From Halopenitus sp041821145 (GTDB lineage: Archaea > Halobacteriota > Halobacteria > Halobacteriales > Haloferacaceae): a DNA stretch of 64,000 nt. A program made the translations under genes and the position numbers. This document shows positions 7,616 to 16,109 of this stretch, in pieces. The notes under the pieces were generated by a model. The model ran no database searches. It had not been told where the DNA came from and worked only from the letters and a program-made list of their open reading frames with translations. Positions within the stretch are counted from its first letter, which is position 1. Every line of letters begins with the position of its first letter. The stretch is from positions 1-64,000 of the forward strand of contig NZ_JBGUBC010000005.1 in NCBI RefSeq assembly GCF_041821145.1. Reading direction: 5' to 3'.

Positions 7616-7913
7616 ACGGTGGTTTTCCTGGTCTTGATAATACTCTTTGTGATCGTCAATATCAGCTCGAATTTGGCTTCATAATTTTCTAAAAGACAAT
7701 CTAATCCTCGAAATTATATCGCTCTGCAGAATGATTCAACATCTTTCGTGTAGACCTTGAGATGGGATACGATAGTTAAGAAATCGGATTGTAGGATCGG
7801 TTGTCCACCTCTTCTTCATCCCCCGTCCTATCCCGAGCTTCTACTTAGCTCTGGTAACCAGCTCCACGGCTAACTAGAAATCAGGAGAGGTTCTAATCAG
7901 GGGAGGCAGTCGG

Positions 7914-8672
7914 TTAAATCCACTCGGGAGTTGGTCGATGCTCCCACTCTTCGATCTGCTGGATATCGTCTGGGCGGTCGAGAGATGAGTAGAGTTGGTA
8001 AAGCATCCCGAGATTGTCCCAGAGCCCGATTTGTTTGAGCAGTTCGATTGCGAGTGGGGATGCAGCGTAGAACGTTCTGGGCATCTCATTGGGGATCGTG
8101 TCTACGTCTGGCTCAAGCTTCTCGACGAACCCTTGGTCTGTAAGGGTGCGGAGATGATCGCGGACGGTTGACTCAGAGATGACGCCTCTGTTGCGGAATG
8201 CGACTTCTTTTGGGCTTAATGCGCCGGTTTCAGATGCTAACAACTGCTGGACAATCCGGAGATTATGCTCCTCAAGCAGTTCGCGCATAGCTGCAAGCCG
8301 ATCCTCATCGTAGAGGTCCGCGATCGTCTCGGCTACGTCCTCGGGTTCTTGAACGAGTTCCGTTTGCTCGGTGGACTCTTGGGTGTTATTGATCCGGGTA
8401 ATCGCCTCCACTACCTCTGGATCAATTGCCTCGTCGAACTCCTCGATTTCAGCCTCTTCTAACGCATTGACAGCGCTCTGAATCCCTTCGATCTGGTCAG
8501 TGACAGCCGCTATTTGGCTGAGTTCTCCGGCAGATGCTTTACTGATCGCTTGCAGGGCACCAGTGTCGAGTACCTCGTTGAGCGCGCGGATACTGTCGCT
8601 GAATTCTGCGACAGCCTCCCCCGCTGTCTCAAGGTCTTCCAAGTCCTCGTCCGCTGGTGCCTCTTGACCCAT
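7914..8672 (-). CDS. Winged-helix transcriptional regulator with N-terminal coiled coil
   Basis: 252 aa from ATG at 8672. The frame is open further upstream, but that extension is Arg/Cys-rich and crosses the divergent promoter. Residues 1-115 are acidic and helical, probably a coiled coil. Residues about 135-215 form a winged helix: LLASETGALSPKEVAFRN, STVRDHLRTLTDQGFVEKL. The C terminus (about 215-252) is helical. Its likely TATA element (minus strand, about 8696-8703) overlaps the inverted repeat TTGCGA-N6-TCGCAA, which suggests autoregulation and control of the divergent gene at 8776. Ligand and targets are unknown. Confidence 0.8.
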   Translation of the reverse strand: MGQEAPADEDLEDLETAGEAVAEFSDSIRALNEVLDTGALQAISKASAGELSQIAAVTDQIEGIQSAVNALEEAEIEEFDEAIDPEVVEAITRINNTQESTEQTELVQEPEDVAETIADLYDEDRLAAMRELLEEHNLRIVQQLLASETGALSPKEVAFRNRGVISESTVRDHLRTLTDQGFVEKLEPDVDTIPNEMPRTFYAASPLAIELLKQIGLWDNLGMLYQLYSSLDRPDDIQQIEEWEHRPTPEWI

Positions 8673-8703
8673 ACGTGTTCTTTGCCGGGTGCGACAATAA
8701 GTA

Positions 8704-8721
8704 TTGCGACGGATATCGCAA
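8704..8721. promoter_or_regulatory. Inverted repeat TTGCGA-N6-TCGCAA, probable operator
   Basis: A perfect 6-base inverted repeat (8704-8709 and 8716-8721) lies between the divergent starts 8672 and 8776. It abuts the minus-strand TATA region and lies 26 bases before the plus-strand TATA box. A third TGCGAC copy lies at about 8690. The layout suits binding by the winged-helix protein encoded next to it. Confidence 0.5.
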
Positions 8722-8746
8722 CAGATCCGGAGAGATGTGATAATTG

Positions 8747-8754
8747 TTAAAATA
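8747..8754 (+). promoter_or_regulatory. TATA box of the 8776 gene
   Basis: TTAAAATA lies 22-29 bases before the ATG at 8776, predicting a leaderless or nearly leaderless transcript. This supports 8776 over an earlier in-frame start at 8704. Confidence 0.5.
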
Positions 8755-8775
8755 GCGCGTATTCGGTACTCACAC

Positions 8776-9387
8776 ATGGGAGACCAGTTGCCACCACATC
8801 TACAGGGCCTACCGAAAGTTCGGGACTGGGATTTGCTCACAGAGGCATATAGCGACGCTGAACTCATTGAATTCCATCACAAGGGGAACAACCTCTTACG
8901 AAGTAATGGGCTGACAGATGATCCCGTTGCTCCGAGTTACCTGCTGTTGGGGAATTATGATGCAGGGCCCAGTACGAGAGATGGGCCTAAGGATCGACTC
9001 GAAACCGTCAGACAAATTATTAATTTGAATCAGGTCACGAATTTCGCTATCTTGCTTGAGGATCTCGACCCAGCAAATGACAGGTGGGATAATTGGTACC
9101 TGAAATTCCAATTTACTCTCCTTTCCACAGACTACAACATACTCATTGCCGAAGATAATGACGGTGGGCACGAACTGGAACTCGGGGAAATCCCGCTTGA
9201 AGAGACGTACGTAGCAAAGCGGGAATATACGCATGCATCTCTCGACAAAGACCTTGAATACGAGAAATTCGATGGCATGATGGCAACCCTCTTCGACTTT
9301 TTAGACCGAGCCGGGCACTTGTATCGGTGGCAGGATACAACCGAACTTGCTGACGCTACCGTTCAAATCTGTATCGAAACGTCCTGA
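8776..9387 (+). CDS. Haloarchaeal protein of unknown function
   Basis: 203 aa from ATG 8776, chosen because a TATA box ends 22 bases upstream and the earlier start would lie in the operator. The protein is soluble and acidic, with probable alternating strands and helices (for example RQIINLNQVTNFAILLEDLD and NWYLKFQFTLLSTDYNILIAEDN). No motif, signal peptide or membrane segment is seen. Divergence from a winged-helix regulator with a shared operator suggests a regulated pair. Residues 40-130 could form a Rossmann-like fold, but this is a weak impression. No function is proposed. Confidence 0.7.
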   Translation: MGDQLPPHLQGLPKVRDWDLLTEAYSDAELIEFHHKGNNLLRSNGLTDDPVAPSYLLLGNYDAGPSTRDGPKDRLETVRQIINLNQVTNFAILLEDLDPANDRWDNWYLKFQFTLLSTDYNILIAEDNDGGHELELGEIPLEETYVAKREYTHASLDKDLEYEKFDGMMATLFDFLDRAGHLYRWQDTTELADATVQICIETS

Positions 9388-9596
9388 ATGCACAGGTATC
9401 CCGGGTATTCCTGCTTCGGTCTCTACACTACCGGCTCCGTGCTTGAACTGAGATTGATGTCAATGCTTGAGAGTCTCATAACGCAACTCGTGAGAGTGCT
9501 GAAAAGCGATCAAGCTCCACTCGGTGGCTCGATGAATTATTCTAAGTAAATGGGTGAAATCTCCCAAGGTGGGACTGTCCGTCCAAGGACAATGAG

Positions 9597-10370
9597 CTAC
9601 GCGGTGCTGGCGATGCCGGTGAAGTATCCGTGGGCCATGTCTAGTTGGTCGCGGTCAACTTCATCGGCCTCGGCGCGGAAATGGAAGAGTGCATTCCGTG
9701 TCTCGCGGATGTCCTCAAGCAGGCTTTCGATCATGTCTCGTTCCTGCGAGAGACGTGGCGGAAGCTGATCGAGGTTTCGCATCATGAACATCCGATACTC
9801 GTCGAAGGAGAAGTCCTCCAGCCGTTCAGGAGGCTCGTAGCTCTCGTCATGCTCGGCGCGGTCGGCGAACGTGTCCTTGATCCGCTGATCCAAGTCATTA
9901 CAGGAGGCACGGAACAGGTAGCGGAGACTTTCCTCGATTCCGGCGATTTTGAGGAACGGTTCGACTTGGTGTTCGAGGAAGTAGAAGACGTCGTACCGGG
10001 TTAGGATCCCTTCCAGTTGCTCCCGATCTCGATCACCGATCAGGACGTAGTCGTCTTTTGCGAGTGTATCGAATAGCTCGAAGAGATCGTGATCGCGGGT
10101 GACGAATTCGGGATTGGTGTTCAGGGCGATTTTGACCGATGTGTCCTCGACGCGGGGTTCCTCAATCGATTTCACGTATTTTGCGACCGATTTGTATGTA
10201 ACGGCCCCCTCAACGCCATGATCGCTCACCACGGGGAGCTGGTCAAAATCGTTCTCCAGCATAAGTTCCAAGGCCTTCTGGATCGAGTCATCAAGGTGGA
10301 CGGTCACCGGGTCATCTGGTGTTGCTGCTGTACTGTGACTGAGGACATCGTCTGCAGTGAAGAACTCCAT
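9597..10370 (-). CDS. CBS-pair protein with C-terminal HEPN-like domain
   Basis: 257 aa. Residues about 5-135 form a CBS pair (FTADDVLSHST, DQLPVVSDHGVEGAVTYKSV; then VTRDHDLFELFDTLAKDDYVLIGDRD, EGILTRYDVFYFL), which normally binds adenine nucleotides. Residues about 140-245 are helical and contain IRETRNALFHFR, with Arg225-Asn226 and His230 matching the HEPN Rx4-6H active-site motif found in Swt1-type and toxin HEPN RNases. The likely mechanism is nucleotide-gated RNA cleavage, which is inference. It stands alone, with 209 and 262 bases without genes on either side. An AT-rich element near 10394-10400 may be the promoter. Confidence 0.75.
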   Translation of the reverse strand: MEFFTADDVLSHSTAATPDDPVTVHLDDSIQKALELMLENDFDQLPVVSDHGVEGAVTYKSVAKYVKSIEEPRVEDTSVKIALNTNPEFVTRDHDLFELFDTLAKDDYVLIGDRDREQLEGILTRYDVFYFLEHQVEPFLKIAGIEESLRYLFRASCNDLDQRIKDTFADRAEHDESYEPPERLEDFSFDEYRMFMMRNLDQLPPRLSQERDMIESLLEDIRETRNALFHFRAEADEVDRDQLDMAHGYFTGIASTA

Positions 10371-10633
10371 ACTACGGTAAGGTAGTACGAGTTCTTTTAG
10401 ATTCGGGGATAGCGTCGAAACAACGGTAAGACAAAGTGCGTCCGGTCTGCTGATGGGGTAGGGAGTAACGGTTATTCGAGCAACAGACTCTGGAACAGGG
10501 ATGACCGGCCATGGAACGGCAACCGGAACTCTTGTCGTATCAGGTGTGTGGCTGGAACAATCACGATCGGCGGATCCCGGGAATAGATGGCCGAACGTAT
10601 GCTGAGGAGCTACTTACCTAATTTGTGCCGTCG

Positions 10634-11791
10634 CTATAGATCTGTCTTGAGATTCTGTTGGATGAGGTCTGCAAATTCGCTCTCGGGTTGCTCTTGGGTG
10701 AGGAAATTAGCCATTGTGTCATAGACTTGCCCCCTTTTGTGTTCGTCAAATAGGCAGTGTCCGACGAGATCACCGAACGGAGTTGTCTCCCACTGACGTC
10801 CGCGTCTGCCAGCAGCGGTTTCTTCGACGAGTGGATGTTCAGTCCATAATGCGTTGTCTTTCCCACCAGCCAACGTCTCAAGCAGAAATGACACGAGTCC
10901 CTTGCTAGAGCCGATAATCGTGGAAATGTCGTCCGAACTCTGCTGACCCTCTGCATTGTATAGCGCGCGGAACGCGTCTGTAGCAGCTACTTTTTTGCGA
11001 TGCGTTGCATTGACTTCGCGGACGCTTCTATGGATCCGTTCGGTCAATTCGGCAATAGCACGTATCTCGTTCGGTGAAGCAGTGATGACCTTGTCTAATA
11101 ATTGGAAGAAGTCAGGGTGATCCGTATTGGTGGAACGGTGTTTATATCGTGTTCTGGCTTCTTCTGCGGCTTCGCTGAATTCTTGGATGACGCTGTTCTC
11201 CGAGAGAGTTTGAGAATCATATGCTTGCGTGATCTCCCGTTCAAGTCGTGCTTTTTCGCTCGATATGCTTTGCTCCGCCGCTGCATTTTTGCGCTCTGAA
11301 AATCGCCGGTTGAGGCCGTTCAGAATGTCGGTGATGTTTCGGTGTTCGATTTTGTATGCACCTTGTGGTTGACCAGCGGTTCCGAGGAGGAACCCCCAGT
11401 TTAGTCTCTCTGGAAAGTAACTTGGGCCAAGATTGGAGATCAGGTCCCGAGTGAATTGTCCGACGACGAATCCAATTTGGGTGTGGCCAGTCAGCTCTGT
11501 TTGCGGGAGCCAGACTGGCGCGTCTTGGAACTCCCGATCCACCTCTACGTTCTGTAGTTGGTGCCAACCGTCTTCCCAGCAGTCTGGTGTGAGGAAATCC
11601 TTGTTGGTGAGCAGTGTTACGTCGTCCAGTAGATGCTGTATTCGCGTTGCAAGTAGAGGAAGTCGGTCGTTCGTAATGCGGTTTCGAATTTGACCTTCCG
11701 TGTATGATCCAGTATCGCCCGCGTATAGGTATGTTCTCTCGGTCTCTTGAAGGTGGTATTTCTGTGGATTTCGGGACGCAGTGGGGTCCAT
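10634..11791 (-). CDS. Large haloarchaeal protein of unknown function
   Basis: 385 aa from ATG 11791. An in-frame ATG at 11821 exists, but it coincides with the TATA-like ATATAT on the minus strand at about 11819-11827, which better serves the internal start. The protein is soluble and mostly helical, with a long charged helical region about residues 175-275 (RRFSERKNAAAEQ ... EEARTRYKHRS) and no membrane segment. It has no recognisable catalytic motif. Isolated location and low GC suggest a transferred gene. Function unknown. Confidence 0.7.
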   Translation of the reverse strand: MDPTASRNPQKYHLQETERTYLYAGDTGSYTEGQIRNRITNDRLPLLATRIQHLLDDVTLLTNKDFLTPDCWEDGWHQLQNVEVDREFQDAPVWLPQTELTGHTQIGFVVGQFTRDLISNLGPSYFPERLNWGFLLGTAGQPQGAYKIEHRNITDILNGLNRRFSERKNAAAEQSISSEKARLEREITQAYDSQTLSENSVIQEFSEAAEEARTRYKHRSTNTDHPDFFQLLDKVITASPNEIRAIAELTERIHRSVREVNATHRKKVAATDAFRALYNAEGQQSSDDISTIIGSSKGLVSFLLETLAGGKDNALWTEHPLVEETAAGRRGRQWETTPFGDLVGHCLFDEHKRGQVYDTMANFLTQEQPESEFADLIQQNLKTDL

Positions 11792-11991
11792 GTATGTATG
11801 ACACCCCCAGATTCGACCCATATATACTCATCGCTCACCCCGGGGTTGGGAGAGCGTCGAAGAAGGTCATAGACTAACCTGAATGTGTGGTTCGAATAAC
11901 CAGCCAACGCCCGGGTCCCCGGGTCAAAATGCCCGTGCACCAGCGTACGAACAACCGATCGCATTCCCAAACCCTGTAGAGGAATCTGCCC

Positions 11992-12492
11992 ATGAACAAT
12001 CAAATAACGCAAAACCCATACGAACCTGATGAAGAACTTGCAACCCTTCTCATAGAGGTGTTAGATGGCACAGAGGTCCGATACGACGATTCGGCCCTCA
12101 AGACGGATTCCAAGGGGCAAATGTTCACGCAACGCTCGTACACAGCTGAACTTGGAGAAACGGAACTGGCCGGATTTGAAACTGTCAGTCCTGTAGGAGT
12201 ATCCCTCAGTCTGCGTGGCGACTTCGGGTTCGCGTCGACGATCGTATTGGGGCACGCGATGCACCTCGGAACCGTAACGCTAGCATACATAGATGAAATT
12301 GAGGTACTGTCACTCGATGTGAAATCATACCGAGATCTGACTGCAGAATGGAACCCACCGGCAGTAGTTGAAAACGGGTTTCACGAGGAACGATTAGAGA
12401 ACCGTACTGTTGAGTACGAGACCGAAGTCCTTGATCTCGCTGAACTCGAAAAGCGTGCTCAAATGTGGCTTTCGGAGAGACTTGACCAGTAG
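11992..12492 (+). CDS. Hypothetical soluble protein
   Basis: 166 aa. The protein is acidic with several predicted beta strands (VSLSLRGDFGFASTIVLGHAM, GTVTLAYIDEIEVLSLDV) and a C-terminal helix. No cysteine motif, signal or membrane segment is visible. It is divergent from the unknown gene at 11791, with 200 bases between them. No family is recognised. Confidence 0.65.
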   Translation: MNNQITQNPYEPDEELATLLIEVLDGTEVRYDDSALKTDSKGQMFTQRSYTAELGETELAGFETVSPVGVSLSLRGDFGFASTIVLGHAMHLGTVTLAYIDEIEVLSLDVKSYRDLTAEWNPPAVVENGFHEERLENRTVEYETEVLDLAELEKRAQMWLSERLDQ

Positions 12493-12596
12493 GACCACTC
12501 TTGTGAAGCAGATCGTTCGTCGTGACGGTGAAGGATGAGCTGAGATGATCTTCGGTCCGGGTCAATCCGAAGCAACTGAGTTCTGGATTCTGAAGA

Positions 12597-12965
12597 GTGT
12601 TTGTAGGTCACTCCTGGTCTCAGAGATTAGAAGAGGTCGGTTGTATCGAACGTCGGATCTTGGTGGTACTGGATGACAGTGATAAGCGCTTCGAGGTACT
12701 CGACTTTGAACCGCACTCGGAGGTCGGCCGCTGGTGGTACGGTGAAGACGAGATCGATATTGTCGGTCTCGCGCCGAACGACGACCGGATCCTGTTCGCC
12801 GAGTGCAAGTAGACGTCGGATCCAGTCGGTGCCACACTCTTCGAGAACCTGTGAGAAAAAGCAGCGAACGTCGGATGGGGGCCAACTGATCGGGACGAGT
12901 ACTTCGCGCTGTTCTCGAAGAGTGGCATCGACGAGGAACTCGAAGGCCAGATCGACGAAACCTGA
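12597..12965 (+). pseudogene. Remnant of an archaeal AAA ATPase C-terminal (DUF234-like) domain
   Basis: One frame reads through 12597-12965 with stops at 12810-12812 (TAG) and 12849-12851 (TGA), then a final TGA at 12963-12965. The reading SEVGRWWYGEDEIDIVG, ILFAECK and then a conserved-looking tail resembles the nuclease-like DUF234 domain that ends archaeal ATPases of the AAA/DEXX type: a WWxxxEIDIV...AECKW pattern. The ATPase portion is absent. This is a decayed gene fragment, not a functional CDS. Confidence 0.7.
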
Positions 12966-13063
12966 TCGCTGCGTAGCCTTGTAGAGATGGACGATTTCCT
13001 CGCACCGTCCGGAAGGGTGCTGATCGTAGAGTGCCTCGTATTCGGGTACGTAATGGCCGGTTG

Positions 13064-13945
13064 CTAGCTACTCGCATTCCGCAGTCGCGGAGCCGTTGTC
13101 TGTCCGAACGAAAGCCCGTCAGTCGCTGCGAGGGCTTCGTCTACCCAGTCAGGACGGGGGATGTCCGTCGTTCCGAGTTCCCGGTATCGAACGCTGGCTT
13201 GATCGCGGAAGTGAGCGATCGGTCGGCCGTTCGATCTGATCGAGTCGTTCGCGGCTACGGGCAGCGGACGATCACCGGAAACGGTCGTGTTGAGCGACGA
13301 CACAAGACCATCCTCACGGATGGTTGCCGTGGCAGTGCGTCTCGTCGTGAGGTTCACGGCCGTCCCGTTTGATGCCTGCCAGCGGCGTGTCTCCGATGTA
13401 TTAGCGTGAACGCGGCGGTATGCGGTGCCCGATTCGTTCCATGTAGTTGTGACGAGTGCTCCGCGGAGTGCTCTCGAAACATCGTTGTGTGTCGCGTTGG
13501 CTGCCGAGTACGGTTCGGGTGGCCGGTAGCGCGTATACGTGACCGATCCATTCCGGACGTTAATCGTCCGCGTTACGGCGATACTGCCGTTGGCCCAGAC
13601 GCCGTCGATATGCTCCGAGGGATGTTCGCCGCCGGTGACGACGCCGCGGTGGTGATAGAGGAACGAGCCGTCCGCGCCAACCCACACGCGAGTGTCGTGG
13701 TTGACCGCGTAGTGATACCCTTCGGTATCGACTCGCTGGGTGTAGTTACGGACGTATGTATAGGAGGTGTTCTGCAGGATTGCGCGGTTGGCTGCCGCGA
13801 GGGTTGCTGCATCCGTGACGCGTTCGTTCGACACGCCTGGTGCGAACGTGGACGGTTCCTGGGCGGTCGGTCCGAAGATACCGCTACAGCCAGCGAGCGG
13901 TATCAGAATAACCAGCGCGAGAACAGCAGCAGAAACGAGTCGCAT
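13064..13945 (-). CDS. Haloarchaeal lipoprotein of unknown function
   Basis: 293 aa. The N terminus has a hydrophobic signal (residues 4-17) and lipobox LAGC with Cys20, so the mature protein should be lipid-anchored outside the membrane. The rest is a beta-rich, Thr/Asn/Ser-rich domain with repeated patterns such as RNYTQRVDTEGYHYAVNHDTRVWV and TATATIREDGLVSSLNTTV. This resembles the common haloarchaeal lipoproteins of the DUF7537 type, whose function is unknown. It has no operon partner. Confidence 0.75.
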   Translation of the reverse strand: MRLVSAAVLALVILIPLAGCSGIFGPTAQEPSTFAPGVSNERVTDAATLAAANRAILQNTSYTYVRNYTQRVDTEGYHYAVNHDTRVWVGADGSFLYHHRGVVTGGEHPSEHIDGVWANGSIAVTRTINVRNGSVTYTRYRPPEPYSAANATHNDVSRALRGALVTTTWNESGTAYRRVHANTSETRRWQASNGTAVNLTTRRTATATIREDGLVSSLNTTVSGDRPLPVAANDSIRSNGRPIAHFRDQASVRYRELGTTDIPRPDWVDEALAATDGLSFGQTTAPRLRNASS

Positions 13946-14017
13946 ACCGTCTCAGTCCTCCGTCAGGCAAAAGGGGTTCTGGCTTGTCGGCGTTACAGAA
14001 TCCCTCGGCACGAGACG

Positions 14018-14347
14018 TTATTCACTCCGCGTTTTAACTGCAGTTCCAGAGAGATTGACCCAGAGCATCCCCTCGGCCATCTCTTCGTAATCGAATGAGG
14101 CTCCAATAACAGCGTCCGCGCCGAGGTCTGCCGCTTCAGCTTCGAGATCGTTGATCGCTTCTCGTCGTCCCGTCTCGATTTTCTTCTCGTAGGAGCCGCT
14201 CCGTCCGCCGACAACGTCCCGGATTCCGGCTGCGATATCGCTGACGACATTCGCGCCGATGACTGCTTCGCCGGATACGACACCGAGATACTCGGTAACA
14301 GAGTGACCCTCAAGACTATCCGTGGTCGTGATGATGAGTTCTGCCAT
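14018..14347 (-). CDS. YbjQ/UPF0145-family protein
   Basis: 109 aa from ATG 14347. Codons further up to 14371 are open, but the typical family N terminus begins here with a strand ending in TTDSLEGHSV. The body ITTTDSLEGHSVTEYLGVVSGEAVIGANVVSDIAAGIRD, then GRREAINDLEAEAADLGADAVIGASFDYE, matches the YbjQ fold (small oligomeric protein, once called heavy-metal-binding domain). The cellular role is unknown. No partner genes. Confidence 0.85.
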   Translation of the reverse strand: MAELIITTTDSLEGHSVTEYLGVVSGEAVIGANVVSDIAAGIRDVVGGRSGSYEKKIETGRREAINDLEAEAADLGADAVIGASFDYEEMAEGMLWVNLSGTAVKTRSE

Positions 14348-14555
14348 CATCTCTGGATTCGATGCAGACAACCTTCAACACACCTATGACTCATATGGGG
14401 ATTTTAGCCACTTGCTTGCCGGTCAACCAGTATCAAAGATCGTTTTCATCAAGGATTGATTTAAACGGGACCGTGAGGCGACTGACGTTCGGTCAGATGG
14501 GACAGTCGCTGACCGCGACACACCTTTTTCACCTCGTCAGGCGAACGTCGACAGG

Positions 14556-14993
14556 ATGCCTTCCGAGACGCTCCCGAATGCAGATGCGTTGGTCCGACCA
14601 CGTGTCTTTCTCTATCCGCTCGGCCTGTGGCTGCTAATGGCGGTCGTCGCCGTGGCGAACGGCGTGTTCCGGGAAACAGTCATCATCCCCCGAATCGGCG
14701 ACTACCCGGGACACGTCGTCAGCACCGTCATCCTCGTCGCCGCTATCCTCGTCATCGCCTTCCTCTACTTCACGAACACAGGAATCGCCTACACACGGGC
14801 GGAACTGTTGCTTGTCGGCCTCGGCTGGGCAGTACTGACTGTCGGGTTCGAATTTCTGGTCGGCTACCTAGAGGACACTCCGGTCTCCGTCACGCTCGGT
14901 CAGTACAACGTCTTCGCCGGCCAGGTCTGGATTCTCGTCCCACTGACGCTCTTCGTCTCTCCGTTGCTATTCGGCTGGTATCTCACCAGCTGA
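14556..14993 (+). CDS. Four-helix membrane protein of unknown function
   Basis: 145 aa. Four hydrophobic segments lie at about 17-36, 51-72, 81-102 and 118-142, with polar loops between. No metal ligands or known motif are recognised. The gene follows the YbjQ-like gene divergently. Similar small four-helix proteins are common in haloarchaea without an assigned function. Confidence 0.7.
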   Translation: MPSETLPNADALVRPRVFLYPLGLWLLMAVVAVANGVFRETVIIPRIGDYPGHVVSTVILVAAILVIAFLYFTNTGIAYTRAELLLVGLGWAVLTVGFEFLVGYLEDTPVSVTLGQYNVFAGQVWILVPLTLFVSPLLFGWYLTS

Positions 14994-15064
14994 GGGCGCG
15001 ACTCTACCAAGCACCATACTCGGAATGAGCAAGTTTGACGCTCTACCCGACTATTTCAGCAATT

Positions 15065-15071
15065 CTTTATA
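15065..15071 (+). promoter_or_regulatory. TATA box of the DUF1931 gene
   Basis: CTTTATA lies 28-34 bases before the ATG at 15099, which predicts a leader of only a few bases. Confidence 0.5.
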
Positions 15072-15098
15072 GCCGAGGCAGAGAACCAAGGAACTGTC

Positions 15099-15266
15099 AT
15101 GACGGACCTGATCGTGAAATCCGCAGTGAAGGATGCGCTCGAAGGAAACAACGTCTCGGCCGACTTCTACGATGCGCTTGACGCGGAAGTCGAAGAGCTG
15201 CTAGAGGATGCAGCACGTCGAGCTGAGGCGAACGACCGTCGAACCGTCCAGCCCCGCGACCTGTAA
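15099..15266 (+). CDS. DUF1931-type histone-fold small protein
   Basis: 55 aa. Start MTDLIVKSAVKDAL and end RRTVQPRDL match the short haloarchaeal DUF1931 proteins, which have a histone-like helix-strand-helix fold (VSADFYDALDAEVEELLEDAARRAEAN is the long central helix). Such proteins may bind DNA, but the role is not established. A TATA box lies 28 bases upstream and an inverted repeat follows the stop. High similarity to core haloarchaeal proteins makes this a real gene despite its size. Confidence 0.85.
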   Translation: MTDLIVKSAVKDALEGNNVSADFYDALDAEVEELLEDAARRAEANDRRTVQPRDL

Positions 15267-15295
15267 CCCCGACTAATTCACCATTATTGGGGTTA
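15264..15295 (+). terminator. Possible terminator hairpin after DUF1931 gene
   Basis: TAACCCC (15264-15270), beginning at the stop codon, and GGGGTTA (15289-15295) form a 7-base stem with an 18-base loop. There is no T tract, so termination is only a possibility. Confidence 0.25.
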
Positions 15296-15341
15296 GATGA
15301 AGGAAGAATCGCATGACTGCGGTTAACTGTTAGACCGCTTT

Positions 15342-15357
15342 TATACGTGGACGTATA
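15342..15357 (+). promoter_or_regulatory. TATA element inside a perfect palindrome
   Basis: TATACGT-GG-ACGTATA is a perfect inverted repeat with 7-base arms. Together with the preceding TTT it forms the TATA box of the gene starting at 15369, 12 bases further on. A protein binding this palindrome would block the promoter. No regulator is identified. Confidence 0.45.
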
Positions 15358-15368
15358 ACGATAGGGAG

Positions 15369-15752
15369 ATGAGTAGAAGTAACAGACAGGGGTTGCTCAA
15401 AGAACGGTATCACGTGCATGAGCACCCCTTTGAACCGTACGAGGAGGCGCTACGCCGATCCGACCAGTCGAAGATGGACGTGCCGAAGACCGAGGTTCCG
15501 TCGCTGCCGGCACGGTTCAAGGAGCATTACCCCGCGAACGGGATGCAAGACGAGAATGCACAGGCTTCCTACCGTGATGACCGGAAGGAAGACAGCACCC
15601 ACGTCATCGAATACTCGGACCAGTGGGAGATCCACATCGACGATTCCAACCCACGGTTCCCAGACCAACGGTTCGACCACCTGGTGAATGACGCACCCGT
15701 CACCCTTGTCCTCCTCGTAGCTGTCATCGTCCTCAGCTACCACTACAACTGA
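15369..15752 (+). CDS. Tail-anchored membrane protein of unknown function
   Basis: 127 aa. The first ~105 residues are polar and charged (KERYHVHEHPFEPYEEALRR, then an acidic stretch), and the last ~18 (PVTLVLLVAVIVLSYH) form one membrane helix, so the soluble part probably faces the cytoplasm. A palindromic promoter lies directly upstream. No family is recognised. The gene stands alone. Confidence 0.7.
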   Translation: MSRSNRQGLLKERYHVHEHPFEPYEEALRRSDQSKMDVPKTEVPSLPARFKEHYPANGMQDENAQASYRDDRKEDSTHVIEYSDQWEIHIDDSNPRFPDQRFDHLVNDAPVTLVLLVAVIVLSYHYN

Positions 15753-16109
15753 CAGCCGCCATCACAGAAGCGAAATTCGGTCCGTCTCAGCTGATTCACT
15801 TGGAACTCCGATGAGTTTCGACGTAACGGATTCGTTTGAGATGCCGTGTTCCACTGGCCTGTGAGCTGTTCACCCCCGTATGGTGGCAGCGATCCCACGT
15901 TCTTTGTTTTCGTTCTGGTGCAGTCATAATGTTGCCCGCTTGTTTCATGGTGCTGCGACCGGCCGAGTGGATGCAGTAGTAGCGGATCTTTTTATATATA
16001 AATTCGCTATTCTTGCACAGTACGATGCTGACCGAAGCCGATCTCCGCATTCTCGCTGCGCTGGTTCCATTCGGCGTCGTGTAGCCGGAGGAGTGTATAC
16101 GGATCGCAC
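15753..16109. other. Gene-poor stretch with a TATA box and short broken reading frame
   Basis: No convincing full gene. TTTTATATATAAA at about 15990-16002 is a strong TATA-like element, and an ATG at 16025 about 25 bases downstream begins a 19-codon frame (MLTEADLRILAALVPFGVV) ending at 16084, which looks like the start of a truncated regulator. The remaining sequence holds nothing recognised. Confidence 0.4.

Noticed and set aside
8673..8867. In-frame N-terminal extension of the winged-helix regulator
   Set aside because: Arg- and Cys-rich, crosses the divergent promoter and operator, and the ATG at 8672 gives a typical acidic start.
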